DNA of 64,000 nucleotides from Rheinheimera sediminis. Lineage in GTDB: Bacteria > Pseudomonadota > Gammaproteobacteria > Enterobacterales > Alteromonadaceae. Where the stretch lies: contig NZ_RZUF01000011.1 of NCBI RefSeq assembly GCF_004005375.1, positions 1 through 64,000 on the forward strand, written 5' to 3'. The notes beneath the pieces are model-generated. The model did not search any database and had not been told where the DNA came from. It worked only from the letters and a program-made list of their open reading frames with translations. Each line of letters begins with the position of its first letter. Positions within the stretch are counted from its first letter, which is position 1. A program made the translations under genes and the position numbers. This document shows, piece after piece, positions 40,140 through 48,599 of the stretch.

Positions 40140-41621
40140 TTATTGATAACCAATAGCTACTGCGAGCAGTATTGCTGTACTAGCCAATGCAAAAAGCCAG
40201 ATTTGTAAACGCCAGGCAAACTTTGCCCATAACATCCAGTCAACCCGCACCACTCCCAGACAACCAATTAAAGAAGCGGAAGTGGGTACTATGCAGTTGG
40301 TTAAACCATCACCTAATTGAAAAGCTAAAACAGCTATTTGGCGCGATACTCCCACTAAATCAGCCAGCGGTGCAACCAAAGGCATAGTTAAAGCGGCCTG
40401 GCCCGAACCTGAGGTGACGAAGAAATTAAATACAGACTGAAAAATCAACATAAACCAGGCGGAAACATAGCTGGATACGCCATCAAAGCTGCTTCCTGCA
40501 TAATGCAGCAAGGTATTGAGTATCGAGGGTTCAGTGGCATCGTCGCCGCCTAACAGCAACACTATCCCTTTGGCCATACCTACTATCATGGCGGCAGGTA
40601 GTAATTCGGCTGCACCTTGTTTAAAGGCGTCAGCAGCTCCATTCACCGTCATTCGTTTGCCAACAATACCTAAAATGGCTGTAGCTATACCTAAAGCAAA
40701 AAACTGAGTGGCAATCTCTGGAATGTAATAACCTCGGGCCACTACGCCCCAAATCACCCAGCTGATACCGGCGACAAAGAGCAATAAAATGGCAGCGTCT
40801 AAGGTGTTGAAGCTGGTGCTTTGTTGTTCTTGCTGTTGGGCGCGCAGTTTTTGATCTGAAGCAAAGCTGACAGAGAGCTGTGGGTTCTTTTTAATTTTTG
40901 CCGCATAACGCATGGTAAAGATGATGCCGAAAAGAGTGAATACAACCCAAAGCGCAATACGATAGTCAGCCCCTGACATCAGAGGTAAACCTGCAATACC
41001 CTGAGCTATAGCAACACTAAAAGGGTTCATCCAGGAGGTTGCAAAACCAATCTGAGTGGCGATATAAGTAACCAGCACAGTGGTAATAGCGTCATAACCT
41101 AAAGCTAGCATTAAAGGCAGCAGCACTATACAAAAGGCAATGGCCTCTTCACCCATGCCAAAAACGGCACCCCCCAAAGAAAACAGCAAAAACATTAGAG
41201 GGATGAATAAAAAGTCTATGTCTTTGGTTTTGGCTATTAATGCCAGAATACCGTTGTTAACAGCTCCGGTTTTCATAATGATGCCAAAGGCGCCGCCGGT
41301 TAGCAGAATAAAGGCAATAACCCCTATAGCTGCGCCCATTTTGTCACCTGAAACCATGCCTTCAAAGGCGTAGTTTAAAAAGCCAACCTGACCGCCTTCA
41401 CCAAACAAAGGCACTGCTTTGTTTTGTTCCTCAGCAAAGGTGAAGCTGTTTGGGTCAATACGGGCTTTAACAGTTTCACCTGCGTCGTTTAGACTTTCCG
41501 GTAACATCTGAAAATAACCAGCCGGAATAAGGTGGGATGCAATAGCTGCCGCTATCATCACAAAAAAAAGTATGACAAAAGCATCCGGCATGCTAACCGG
41601 TTTTTTGCTTGTAACTTGCAT
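40140..41621 (-). CDS. YfcC-family (DcuC superfamily) amino acid/peptide carrier
   Basis: A 493-residue inner-membrane carrier with about 12 hydrophobic segments. It starts with MPDAFVILFFVMIAAAIASHLIPAGYF, the usual YfcC/DcuC-superfamily N-terminus. GAVFGMGEEAIAFCIVLLPLMLALGYD near 150-176, GFATSWMNPFSVAIAQGIAGLP near 190-211 and VTSGSGQAALTMPLVAPLADLVG near 408-430 are conserved. The family includes putative basic amino acid and dicarboxylate transporters. The 9-bp gap to iadA suggests that it imports the dipeptide or exports a product. Substrate is inferred from context only. Confidence 0.85.
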   Translation of the reverse strand: MQVTSKKPVSMPDAFVILFFVMIAAAIASHLIPAGYFQMLPESLNDAGETVKARIDPNSFTFAEEQNKAVPLFGEGGQVGFLNYAFEGMVSGDKMGAAIGVIAFILLTGGAFGIIMKTGAVNNGILALIAKTKDIDFLFIPLMFLLFSLGGAVFGMGEEAIAFCIVLLPLMLALGYDAITTVLVTYIATQIGFATSWMNPFSVAIAQGIAGLPLMSGADYRIALWVVFTLFGIIFTMRYAAKIKKNPQLSVSFASDQKLRAQQQEQQSTSFNTLDAAILLLFVAGISWVIWGVVARGYYIPEIATQFFALGIATAILGIVGKRMTVNGAADAFKQGAAELLPAAMIVGMAKGIVLLLGGDDATEPSILNTLLHYAGSSFDGVSSYVSAWFMLIFQSVFNFFVTSGSGQAALTMPLVAPLADLVGVSRQIAVLAFQLGDGLTNCIVPTSASLIGCLGVVRVDWMLWAKFAWRLQIWLFALASTAILLAVAIGYQ

Positions 41622-41685
41622 GAGATTTACCTGTTTAATGCAGCCGGGTTAAAAGCCCGGCTTCTATTATTCGCTTCGAGTGCTG

Positions 41686-44598
41686 TTAAAACTTATGGCT
41701 TAGCGCAATACGGAAGCTACGACCTAACGCATCATGGTTAATAGAATCAAAACCACGGCTTGATCCATAAGCTGTTGGTGGATCCCGATCAAACAGATTG
41801 TCGATATTAAAGCTAATAGTGGTTTTGGCAAAATCATATCCCAAATTCATTCGCCAGGTAGTCCAGGACGAGACCTGACGTGTACCCTCTGCGTTTAATT
41901 GACCTAAGTCTTCCAGCTCATCCAGTTCGCGGCCACGCAGCCCTTCGATATCATCTTTGTAGGAATCCGTGTAATTCGCCGAAATACTGCTAAAAAAGTC
42001 CCCTCTGGACCAGCTAAAACGCACACCAGCTACAGTTTCAGGGTAACGCCAAGTGCCAATCAGCTCTTCAATTTCATCGGAACCTGCTTTGTTGCGTTCA
42101 AAAGACAAATAATGAGTGGCATCCAGGCTCAGGCCGAATCGACCTGCTTCAGTATCAAATCTGTGATCGTAGGCCAGATCTATACCGCTGACAGTTTGTT
42201 CGCCGGTGTTTTCCAACAGCAATACGTGGTCACGCAGCAGGGGTAACTCCGCAAAACGTGGGTCGTCGTAAGCTACCCAGGCATCCAGTATTTCTGCCAT
42301 ATTAGCGCCGTCTTGCTCAATGTTGAGACCTGCGTTGTCTGTTACATCACATAAAGCTTCATCAAAAGAAATACCTTGATTGCCTTCAGGCACCAGACCA
42401 CAATGGCGTAAAGAAGCATCCCCAATAGCTCTTGCCAGAACACCAGTCATATTGGTATCGACCAGATTCTCATGTTCAAAACGCCAGTAATCCACAGTTA
42501 AAGTGCTGTCTTCAGACAAACTTAACGCAAAACCTAAACTGAAGGAGTCTGACTCTTCAGCCCGTAGTTCCGGGTTACCCAACTCCAGCACGTTTTCGCT
42601 GCGTTCATCACCAAAACCTTCGCAAAACAAATCAGCGACAGCCTGATTGGCGCTACAGTCAAAACTTGCTGTGGTGGTTCTGAGTTTCACACCAGCCTGA
42701 GTCAGAGAAGGGGCGCGGAACGAAGTGGCGTAGGAAGCCCTGACAATCAGCTCTTCCATGGGGCGATAGCTAAAGCCAATTTTAGGATTAAAGGTGCTGC
42801 CAAAATCATCAAAGTGATCATAACGTGCAGCAAGCTGCATATCTAAAGTACTGGCCAGTGGCACATTAAATTCAGAGAACGCTGCCCATTGAGTCCGTTC
42901 AGACGCTGATAAACTGGAACCAAAACCAAACACATCGACCAGATAACCATTTTCTGCCCTGGCAATTGCATTGTCTGAAGGGGTGTCAGTAATTTTTTCT
43001 TTGCGAACTTCAAGGCCAAAAGCAGAGCTGATAGTACCATCGTTAAATTCGATTAAATCTCCATTAAAACGCGAATCCCAGCCTATTACAGTACTTTTGC
43101 CGTTACGGTTTGGTTTTTCCTGCGCCAAAGCTAACAAGGCATCATTGTTGCTGTTATTTTGCAAGAAAGGGTTGTACATAGCACCTAAAGTACCGCTGCT
43201 GCAGCTTAAACTGCGATTTGCGGAGTTGTAGCTTGCGATAGAACCGTCAGAGCAGAGCTCTCCAGCTAAGGCTGCATGGTACTTATATCTGTTGTAAACG
43301 CCACTTGTTGCTACCTGATCAGATTTGGATTCTGAGTAAATTACCGCGGACTCCCAGCCCCAATCACCAATAGAACCTGACAAAGCACTGACTAAACGCA
43401 ACGCATCAGTTTCTACTTCTACAGTGCGGGGTGTGCCAAAACGGGCATCAAAAGCAAAGCCATATAGCTCGCGGCCAGCGACCGTATCAAAAGGGTCTAT
43501 ATACAGCTGGTCAAGCAACGCATCCCGTAAAACAGGACCAAAAATATCCAGAGCACTTTCGTCAACAAAAGGGCCTTCACTGTCATCCAATTGGTTAATT
43601 GGCGCAGGGCTGGACAGAGCCACAGATTTGGTATTGCTGAAAAATACATCGGTATCCCAACTGATATCACCAAACTCTTTCTGGAAAATAGCACCAGTGG
43701 AGTAACTGGTTAGATCTGAGTTCAGTTGATCGTCTTCATTCGGGTAATAAGCGCAAATTTCTTCACCAAACTCTGTAGTCACCAGTTCTGTCGCACAGCC
43801 AGGTATTGCCAATTCATTACCTGAACGGACAGAGTTGAAATAAATATTGGGTGTGTTTTTTGGCAGGTAAGAGTACGAACTTTGTAGCAGGGGAGAGCGG
43901 GTAAACTCTCTGTCCTGAGCACTAAACGCATTGCGGTCAAAATAGTCAGCGAAAACTGTTAATTGGCCACCAGCCACTTGCTGACCAAACACCAGATTCA
44001 GGTTACGGCGGCTTTCGTCGCTGGACGCCGCACTGTCGCCATAAGAGACATTAAGCTCCATGCCTTCATAATCTTTTTTCAGTATGTAGTTAATAACACC
44101 GGCAACTGCATCTGCCCCGTAAATGGCTGATGCGCCAGTGGCTAATACTTCAATACGCTCAATAGCGGCTAAAGGAATACTGTTAACATCGACAAAGTTC
44201 TGAGTGCCAGCGGCAAAAGAGCTGGCTGCAACACGACGGCCGTTAATGAGTGTCAAAGTAGAAGCCGGGCCCAAACCACGCAATGATGCTGCGGCCTGAC
44301 CTGCTGGTGTTGAAGTTGAAGTAGCGCCACTTTCACTGGTGGAGAAAGTTCCTTCACCGCCTCTCAGTTGGCCTACGTCTTTCAATAAATCAAAAATCGT
44401 ATTAGCGCCGGACTTTTTAATATCCTCGCTGCTGATCACAACCAGCGGCTGAGCGCCTTCTAAATCGACACCTTTGAGGCGGGAGCCTGTGACTTCGATT
44501 TTTTCTATTGAATCGTTTTCAGTTGAAGTTTCAGTTTGAGCAGATACGGAAAAGCAGCAAGCCGCAACGGCCAGCGAAAGCATAGAGGGTTTGAACAT
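41686..44598 (-). CDS. TonB-dependent outer-membrane receptor
   Basis: A 970-residue outer-membrane receptor. Signal peptide residues 1-20 (MFKPSMLSLAVAACCFSVSA) are followed by a TonB-box-like IEKIEVTGSR segment and the plug domain (~45-175: QPLVVISSEDIKKSG, SLRGLGPASTLTLINGRRVA, IERIEVLATGASAIYGADAVAGVINYIL). The rest is the 22-strand barrel, ending in RSFRIALSHKF with the terminal Phe used for outer-membrane assembly. It belongs to the large class of Alteromonadales receptors for oligomers such as peptides or sugars. Its place upstream of the YfcC carrier and iadA, same strand, suggests uptake of a peptide with isoaspartyl bonds. Confidence 0.9.
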   Translation of the reverse strand: MFKPSMLSLAVAACCFSVSAQTETSTENDSIEKIEVTGSRLKGVDLEGAQPLVVISSEDIKKSGANTIFDLLKDVGQLRGGEGTFSTSESGATSTSTPAGQAAASLRGLGPASTLTLINGRRVAASSFAAGTQNFVDVNSIPLAAIERIEVLATGASAIYGADAVAGVINYILKKDYEGMELNVSYGDSAASSDESRRNLNLVFGQQVAGGQLTVFADYFDRNAFSAQDREFTRSPLLQSSYSYLPKNTPNIYFNSVRSGNELAIPGCATELVTTEFGEEICAYYPNEDDQLNSDLTSYSTGAIFQKEFGDISWDTDVFFSNTKSVALSSPAPINQLDDSEGPFVDESALDIFGPVLRDALLDQLYIDPFDTVAGRELYGFAFDARFGTPRTVEVETDALRLVSALSGSIGDWGWESAVIYSESKSDQVATSGVYNRYKYHAALAGELCSDGSIASYNSANRSLSCSSGTLGAMYNPFLQNNSNNDALLALAQEKPNRNGKSTVIGWDSRFNGDLIEFNDGTISSAFGLEVRKEKITDTPSDNAIARAENGYLVDVFGFGSSLSASERTQWAAFSEFNVPLASTLDMQLAARYDHFDDFGSTFNPKIGFSYRPMEELIVRASYATSFRAPSLTQAGVKLRTTTASFDCSANQAVADLFCEGFGDERSENVLELGNPELRAEESDSFSLGFALSLSEDSTLTVDYWRFEHENLVDTNMTGVLARAIGDASLRHCGLVPEGNQGISFDEALCDVTDNAGLNIEQDGANMAEILDAWVAYDDPRFAELPLLRDHVLLLENTGEQTVSGIDLAYDHRFDTEAGRFGLSLDATHYLSFERNKAGSDEIEELIGTWRYPETVAGVRFSWSRGDFFSSISANYTDSYKDDIEGLRGRELDELEDLGQLNAEGTRQVSSWTTWRMNLGYDFAKTTISFNIDNLFDRDPPTAYGSSRGFDSINHDALGRSFRIALSHKF

Positions 44599-44732
44599 TT
44601 TTTATTACCTGTTGCTTCATTACAGCCGTGCTTGCTCCGGCAACCCTGTTGCAGAGTGATGATAAGCAGACTGTTAGTTAGTGTGATTTAGTTTTAAATA
44701 GCAAAACAGCCAGCAGTGAGCTGGTGGTGTTG

Positions 44733-44772
44733 CTACTCGTTAAACCACTCCGACAGGTAGTAAGACGAGTAG
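44733..44772. promoter_or_regulatory. Inverted repeat upstream of the TonB receptor gene
   Basis: CTACTCGT (44733-44740) and ACGAGTAG (44765-44772) are perfect 8-bp arms separated by 24 bp, 135-174 bp before the receptor start codon. It could be an operator or an RNA hairpin in the leader. Function unknown. Confidence 0.3.
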
Positions 44773-44929
44773 TAATATGTAGAGAGACAAACCGCTTTCT
44801 TTAGCATATTACTTTACAGATGGTTAAGTTCAGATAGTGTTTAGATTTAACCGCTCTGTCATCTTCTGTCAATCATTACTGGCAAGTAAAATGGATGCCA
44901 GATAAAAAAAGTTTCTGACGCCGATTATT

Positions 44930-45162
44930 TAACCTGAACTCGGGATAAGCAGCGCCACTGAACGAGCATCTTTTCGTGCCTCTCTGCGTTGCTTTGTCTA
45001 ACCATAGCTCGCTACGGCGTACGACAAAGCGCCTTGAGATCCACAAAAATCTGTGCGTTCAGTCAGCATAGACTTAAGCTACTTCAATGAATTCATTTAT
45101 CTAATTGATTTGTAATGTTAAATTTAGAGTGTTCGACACTCATTATCCCGAGTTCAGGTTAT
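44930..45162. repeat. MITE-like element, copy B (inverted relative to copy A)
   Basis: A 233-bp element with the same 19-bp inverted ends as 38702-38933, lying in the opposite orientation. It has the same internal parts: GCTTTGTC and GACAAAGC arms around CCATAGCTCGCTACGG, and GAGTGTTCGACACTC near the right end. The hairpin loop region has diverged by several bases. It lies between the TonB receptor and arcB starts. Confidence 0.85.
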
Positions 45163-45302
45163 TTAACTCTTTGGTTTCAGCCTGTGACAAAATTTAACGG
45201 GACAAAAACCCGCAGGATCTGGCAGACTTGCTGAACTGAAAACAACCTGTGAATCGGGTCTTTCGCCCCTTGTTGTTATGAATTGATTTTCAAAGGCAGA
45301 TA

Positions 45303-47588
45303 ATGCAGCAGAGTGTTCACCCGCTAGTCCGGCGTTTAGCTGGTTTTTTAACACAATGGGGTTGGTTACAGTGTTTTTGTCTGTGCTTTATTCTGTTACA
45401 GGCTCTGACAGGTGTGATGACAGGTCTGTACAGCCTGCTGATCCACGATATGGTACTGTGGTCCATGGTGCTGGGGGCTTTGCTTTTTTCGGCCTCTATA
45501 ACGCCTGCTTTTTTATTGAGTAGCTTTTATCTGGTTCGTCACTTAGATGAAGCCTTGTTTTATTTGCAGGATTCAATTCGACAGGAAAAACTGTTGAATC
45601 AGAATATGCAGGAAACCATTCGTCAGCTGAATTTTGAAATTGAGGAGCGGAAAAAGGCGTTTCAGGCCAAACGTCGAGCTGTAGATGAGCTACGTCGCGA
45701 AATTACTGAACGTCGTAAAACACAGCAAGAGCTGGAAGAACAGAGTTTGTTAATCCGCTCCATAGTCGACAGTTCGCCTGATTTGTTTTATTACCGCGAC
45801 GAAACAGGCCGTTTTGTCAGTTGCAATAAGATGTTTGAAATTATTATGGGTAAATCAGCCAAAGAACTGATAGGTCATTATCCGGCTGAACTTTACGATG
45901 CGGAATCCACTCCTATAGCCATTCTGACTGACCAGGAAATCTCGGCCAGCCGGGTTGAACTGACGTTAGATGTAGACTACCAGACCCCTGATGGCCGCAT
46001 GTTGTGGTTTGAGATGCGCAAAGTGCCATTTTTTGATAAACAAGGCCGTTATATTGGCTTACTCGGTTTTGGCCGTGATATTACCTCTCGTAAACTTGCC
46101 GAGCAGGCGTTGGAAAAAGCTTTTCATGACAAGGGCAAGTTTATTGCTACCTTAAGCCATGAACTGCGCACACCGCTAAATGGCATAGTAGGCTTAACCA
46201 GACGTTTACTGGAGAGCCCTTTATCCACAGAGCAGCGCAGCTGGAGTAATACCATCTTCAGCAGTGCTGAGACTTTAGGTAATATTTTTAACGACATTAT
46301 CGACTTGGATAAAATTGACCGGCAGGATCTGGATATTGTTTATCAGTCGGTACAACTCAACGAATTTGTCCATGATATTTGCAATTTTGCCCATCTAATC
46401 TGCCAGCAAAAAGGTCTGATCTTTATTGAACCAGAGCCAGTGCCAAATCAGCTCTATGTTCGTCTGGATCCTACAAGAGTTCGGCAGGTGTTATGGAATC
46501 TTATTAATAATGCGGTGAAATTTACGGCTCGCGGTTCAGTGCAACTGGAAGTTTTATTGACTACTGATAATCCGGCAGAGCTTTGTTTTAGTGTTTCAGA
46601 TACAGGTATAGGTATAGTCGAGGCTGAACAGCAACGTATCTTTGATATGTACTATAAATCCAGCGATGGCAGGCGTTTAAGTATAGTGGGCTCTGGTATA
46701 GGTTTATCTGTATCCCGGGCTTTAGTTGAAGCTATGTCCGGTCAGATTAAACTTTGCAGTGTGCCGGGGCAGGGCAGTACTTTTAGTATGTATTTGCCTG
46801 CTGAACTCACCTCAGCGCCTGAAGCGGTGCCCCAGGCTTTGTATCCGGCTTTAACCATATTATTAGTTGAAGATGTACCTTTAAATGCTGAAATTGCCAC
46901 TAACTTGCTGGAGCAGCGTGGCCATCAAGTCATTTTGGCAGAAACCGGCGAAGATGCTATGGCCTTGCTGGAAACCGAAGATGATATAGACCTGGTTTTG
47001 CTGGATATGCAATTACCCGATATGTCTGGTGATCAGGTAGCGCGTTTTATTCGCTCTGAACCCGATTTAGTCAGACTACCAGTGGTGGTATTAAGCGCTA
47101 ATGTGCGTAAAGCTGAACAGCAACTACAGGATGTGCGAGTGGATGGCTCTTTAGCCAAACCTATTAATACAAATAAGCTGGACCAGATCCTGCACCAACT
47201 TTTTGGTGCTCCACCACCTAAAGAAATCAGCGCTGAAAAAGCTCAGGATCAACAAATTTTGGATCAGCAAACGCTGGACGATTATCTGCAGTCTTTAGGT
47301 AAACAGACTATGCTGCGCAGCGTGCAATTATTCACTCAACTCTTGCCTGGCTATATCAATAAAATGGTAGAAGCCGCAGTGCAACTGGAGATCAGTGAAT
47401 TTCAGCAGGCGGCACATAAACTCAAAGGCGCAGCTGCTTCGGTAGGCCTATTGTGGGTGCACCATCAGGCAAAATCATTGGAACACTGTACTGAGCTACA
47501 AGGTATAGAAAAACAGCTGATCAATTTTCATTTAACAATAGAGCGGCACTTGGCGGCTCTGGGGGAATACATCGAACAATCTGTTTAA
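45303..47588 (+). CDS. arcB: ArcB-type hybrid sensor histidine kinase
   Basis: A 761-residue tripartite sensor kinase. Order: two membrane segments (~18-45, ~50-75), a linker coiled coil (~85-145), a PAS domain (~147-270), HisKA with FIATLSHELRTPLNG (His near 285), HATPase with NLINNAVKF, DTGIGI and GSGIGLSVSRALVE, a receiver domain (ILLVEDVPLNAEIA, VLLDMQLPD, near 520-640), and a C-terminal Hpt domain with AAHKLKGAAASVG. This matches ArcB, which senses quinone redox state. The convergent neighbour is ArcA, its response regulator, which supports the call. AAGG before the ATG supports the start. Confidence 0.92.
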   Translation: MQQSVHPLVRRLAGFLTQWGWLQCFCLCFILLQALTGVMTGLYSLLIHDMVLWSMVLGALLFSASITPAFLLSSFYLVRHLDEALFYLQDSIRQEKLLNQNMQETIRQLNFEIEERKKAFQAKRRAVDELRREITERRKTQQELEEQSLLIRSIVDSSPDLFYYRDETGRFVSCNKMFEIIMGKSAKELIGHYPAELYDAESTPIAILTDQEISASRVELTLDVDYQTPDGRMLWFEMRKVPFFDKQGRYIGLLGFGRDITSRKLAEQALEKAFHDKGKFIATLSHELRTPLNGIVGLTRRLLESPLSTEQRSWSNTIFSSAETLGNIFNDIIDLDKIDRQDLDIVYQSVQLNEFVHDICNFAHLICQQKGLIFIEPEPVPNQLYVRLDPTRVRQVLWNLINNAVKFTARGSVQLEVLLTTDNPAELCFSVSDTGIGIVEAEQQRIFDMYYKSSDGRRLSIVGSGIGLSVSRALVEAMSGQIKLCSVPGQGSTFSMYLPAELTSAPEAVPQALYPALTILLVEDVPLNAEIATNLLEQRGHQVILAETGEDAMALLETEDDIDLVLLDMQLPDMSGDQVARFIRSEPDLVRLPVVVLSANVRKAEQQLQDVRVDGSLAKPINTNKLDQILHQLFGAPPPKEISAEKAQDQQILDQQTLDDYLQSLGKQTMLRSVQLFTQLLPGYINKMVEAAVQLEISEFQQAAHKLKGAAASVGLLWVHHQAKSLEHCTELQGIEKQLINFHLTIERHLAALGEYIEQSV

Positions 47589-47624
47589 CCCGTCAGCATC
47601 CAATGGAATTATAGAAGGATAGGT

Positions 47625-47704
47625 TGTAGGGGCTGGGCTTGCCCCTGCCCGTCCATCTGTACCGCGGTATCATTAGACGGGCGGGTACAAGACCCGCCCC
47701 TACA
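47625..47704. repeat. GC-rich palindromic repeat, long copy
   Basis: TGTAGGGGCTGGGCTTGCCC...GACGGGCGGGTACAAGACCC...GCCCCTACA: a near-perfect inverted repeat of about 29 bp per arm around CATCTGTACCGCGGTATCATT. The left half is the same as at 30941. It separates convergent arcB and arcA and might help end transcription. Confidence 0.75.
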
Positions 47705-47707
47705 GTA

Positions 47708-48415
47708 TTACTTTTCCAGTTTACCTACAAAGCGGTAACCTTCACCGTGGATGGTGCTGATTAACTCAGGGCTATCCATGTCTGACTCAAAATGCTTACG
47801 AATACGACGAATGGTTACATCCACTGTTCTGTCATTTGCTCTGAGTTCCCGACCTGTCATATGACGGATCAACTGCTCACGGGTGAAAATTTTACCTGGG
47901 CTATCCAGCATTAAACGCAGAGCACGGTATTCACCTTTAGGTAAACGGCGTGATACACCCTCAGGCGACGTCAGATTACGGCTGTTTTCATCCAACACCC
48001 AACCATTAAATCTGACCACGCTTTTATGCTCTTCCACTACAGGCTGAGATACGGTGCGATTTAACAGGTTACGGGCACGGATAGTCAATTCGCGTGGGTT
48101 AAAAGGTTTAGTCAGGTAATCGTCAGCACCTATTTCCAGGCCTAAAATGCGATCAACTTCACTGTCACGTCCGGTGAGGAAAATCAGCCCCAGGTTTTCT
48201 TTTTGGCGTAATTCACGAGCGAGGATCAGGCCATTTTTGCCGGGCAGATTGATATCCATAACAATTAAATTGATTTTGTGTTGTGACAGCTTCTGGTTCA
48301 TTTCTTCACCATTTACTGCTTCAACCACATCATAGCCTTCGCCTTCAAACAAGCTGACCAAATTTAGTCGTGTTACTTCTTCATCTTCAACAATCAGAAT
48401 AACAGGGGTCTGCAT
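47708..48415 (-). CDS. arcA: ArcA response regulator
   Basis: A 235-residue OmpR-family regulator. The receiver domain begins [23 protein letters not shown] and contains [15 protein letters not shown] with the phosphorylated Asp near residue 54, [21 protein letters not shown] with Thr/Lys switch residues, then [19 protein letters not shown]. The winged-HTH DNA-binding domain covers ~135-232 (LTPREYxLLxLM-like region reads [13 protein letters not shown]). The similarity to ArcA is close through the whole receiver domain. It represses aerobic-respiration and glyoxylate-shunt genes in related bacteria when phosphorylated by ArcB, its convergent neighbour here. Confidence 0.95.
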   Translation of the reverse strand: MQTPVILIVEDEEVTRLNLVSLFEGEGYDVVEAVNGEEMNQKLSQHKINLIVMDINLPGKNGLILARELRQKENLGLIFLTGRDSEVDRILGLEIGADDYLTKPFNPRELTIRARNLLNRTVSQPVVEEHKSVVRFNGWVLDENSRNLTSPEGVSRRLPKGEYRALRLMLDSPGKIFTREQLIRHMTGRELRANDRTVDVTIRRIRKHFESDMDSPELISTIHGEGYRFVGKLEK

Positions 48416-48599
48416 TATGCTTAAACCTTATGTGAACTTAGTTAAGTATTTGATTTCTATCTTTTTAGAAAGAAAGCGACTCGTGGTCGGTGCCCGCGCA
48501 ATTATATAGACCACAGATTTTGTTAACAAGTTTATTTGTTAACAATTAGCTCGAGCTAATTTAAGTGGTTGAAAATTATATTGTTGTTAAAAAAATAAC

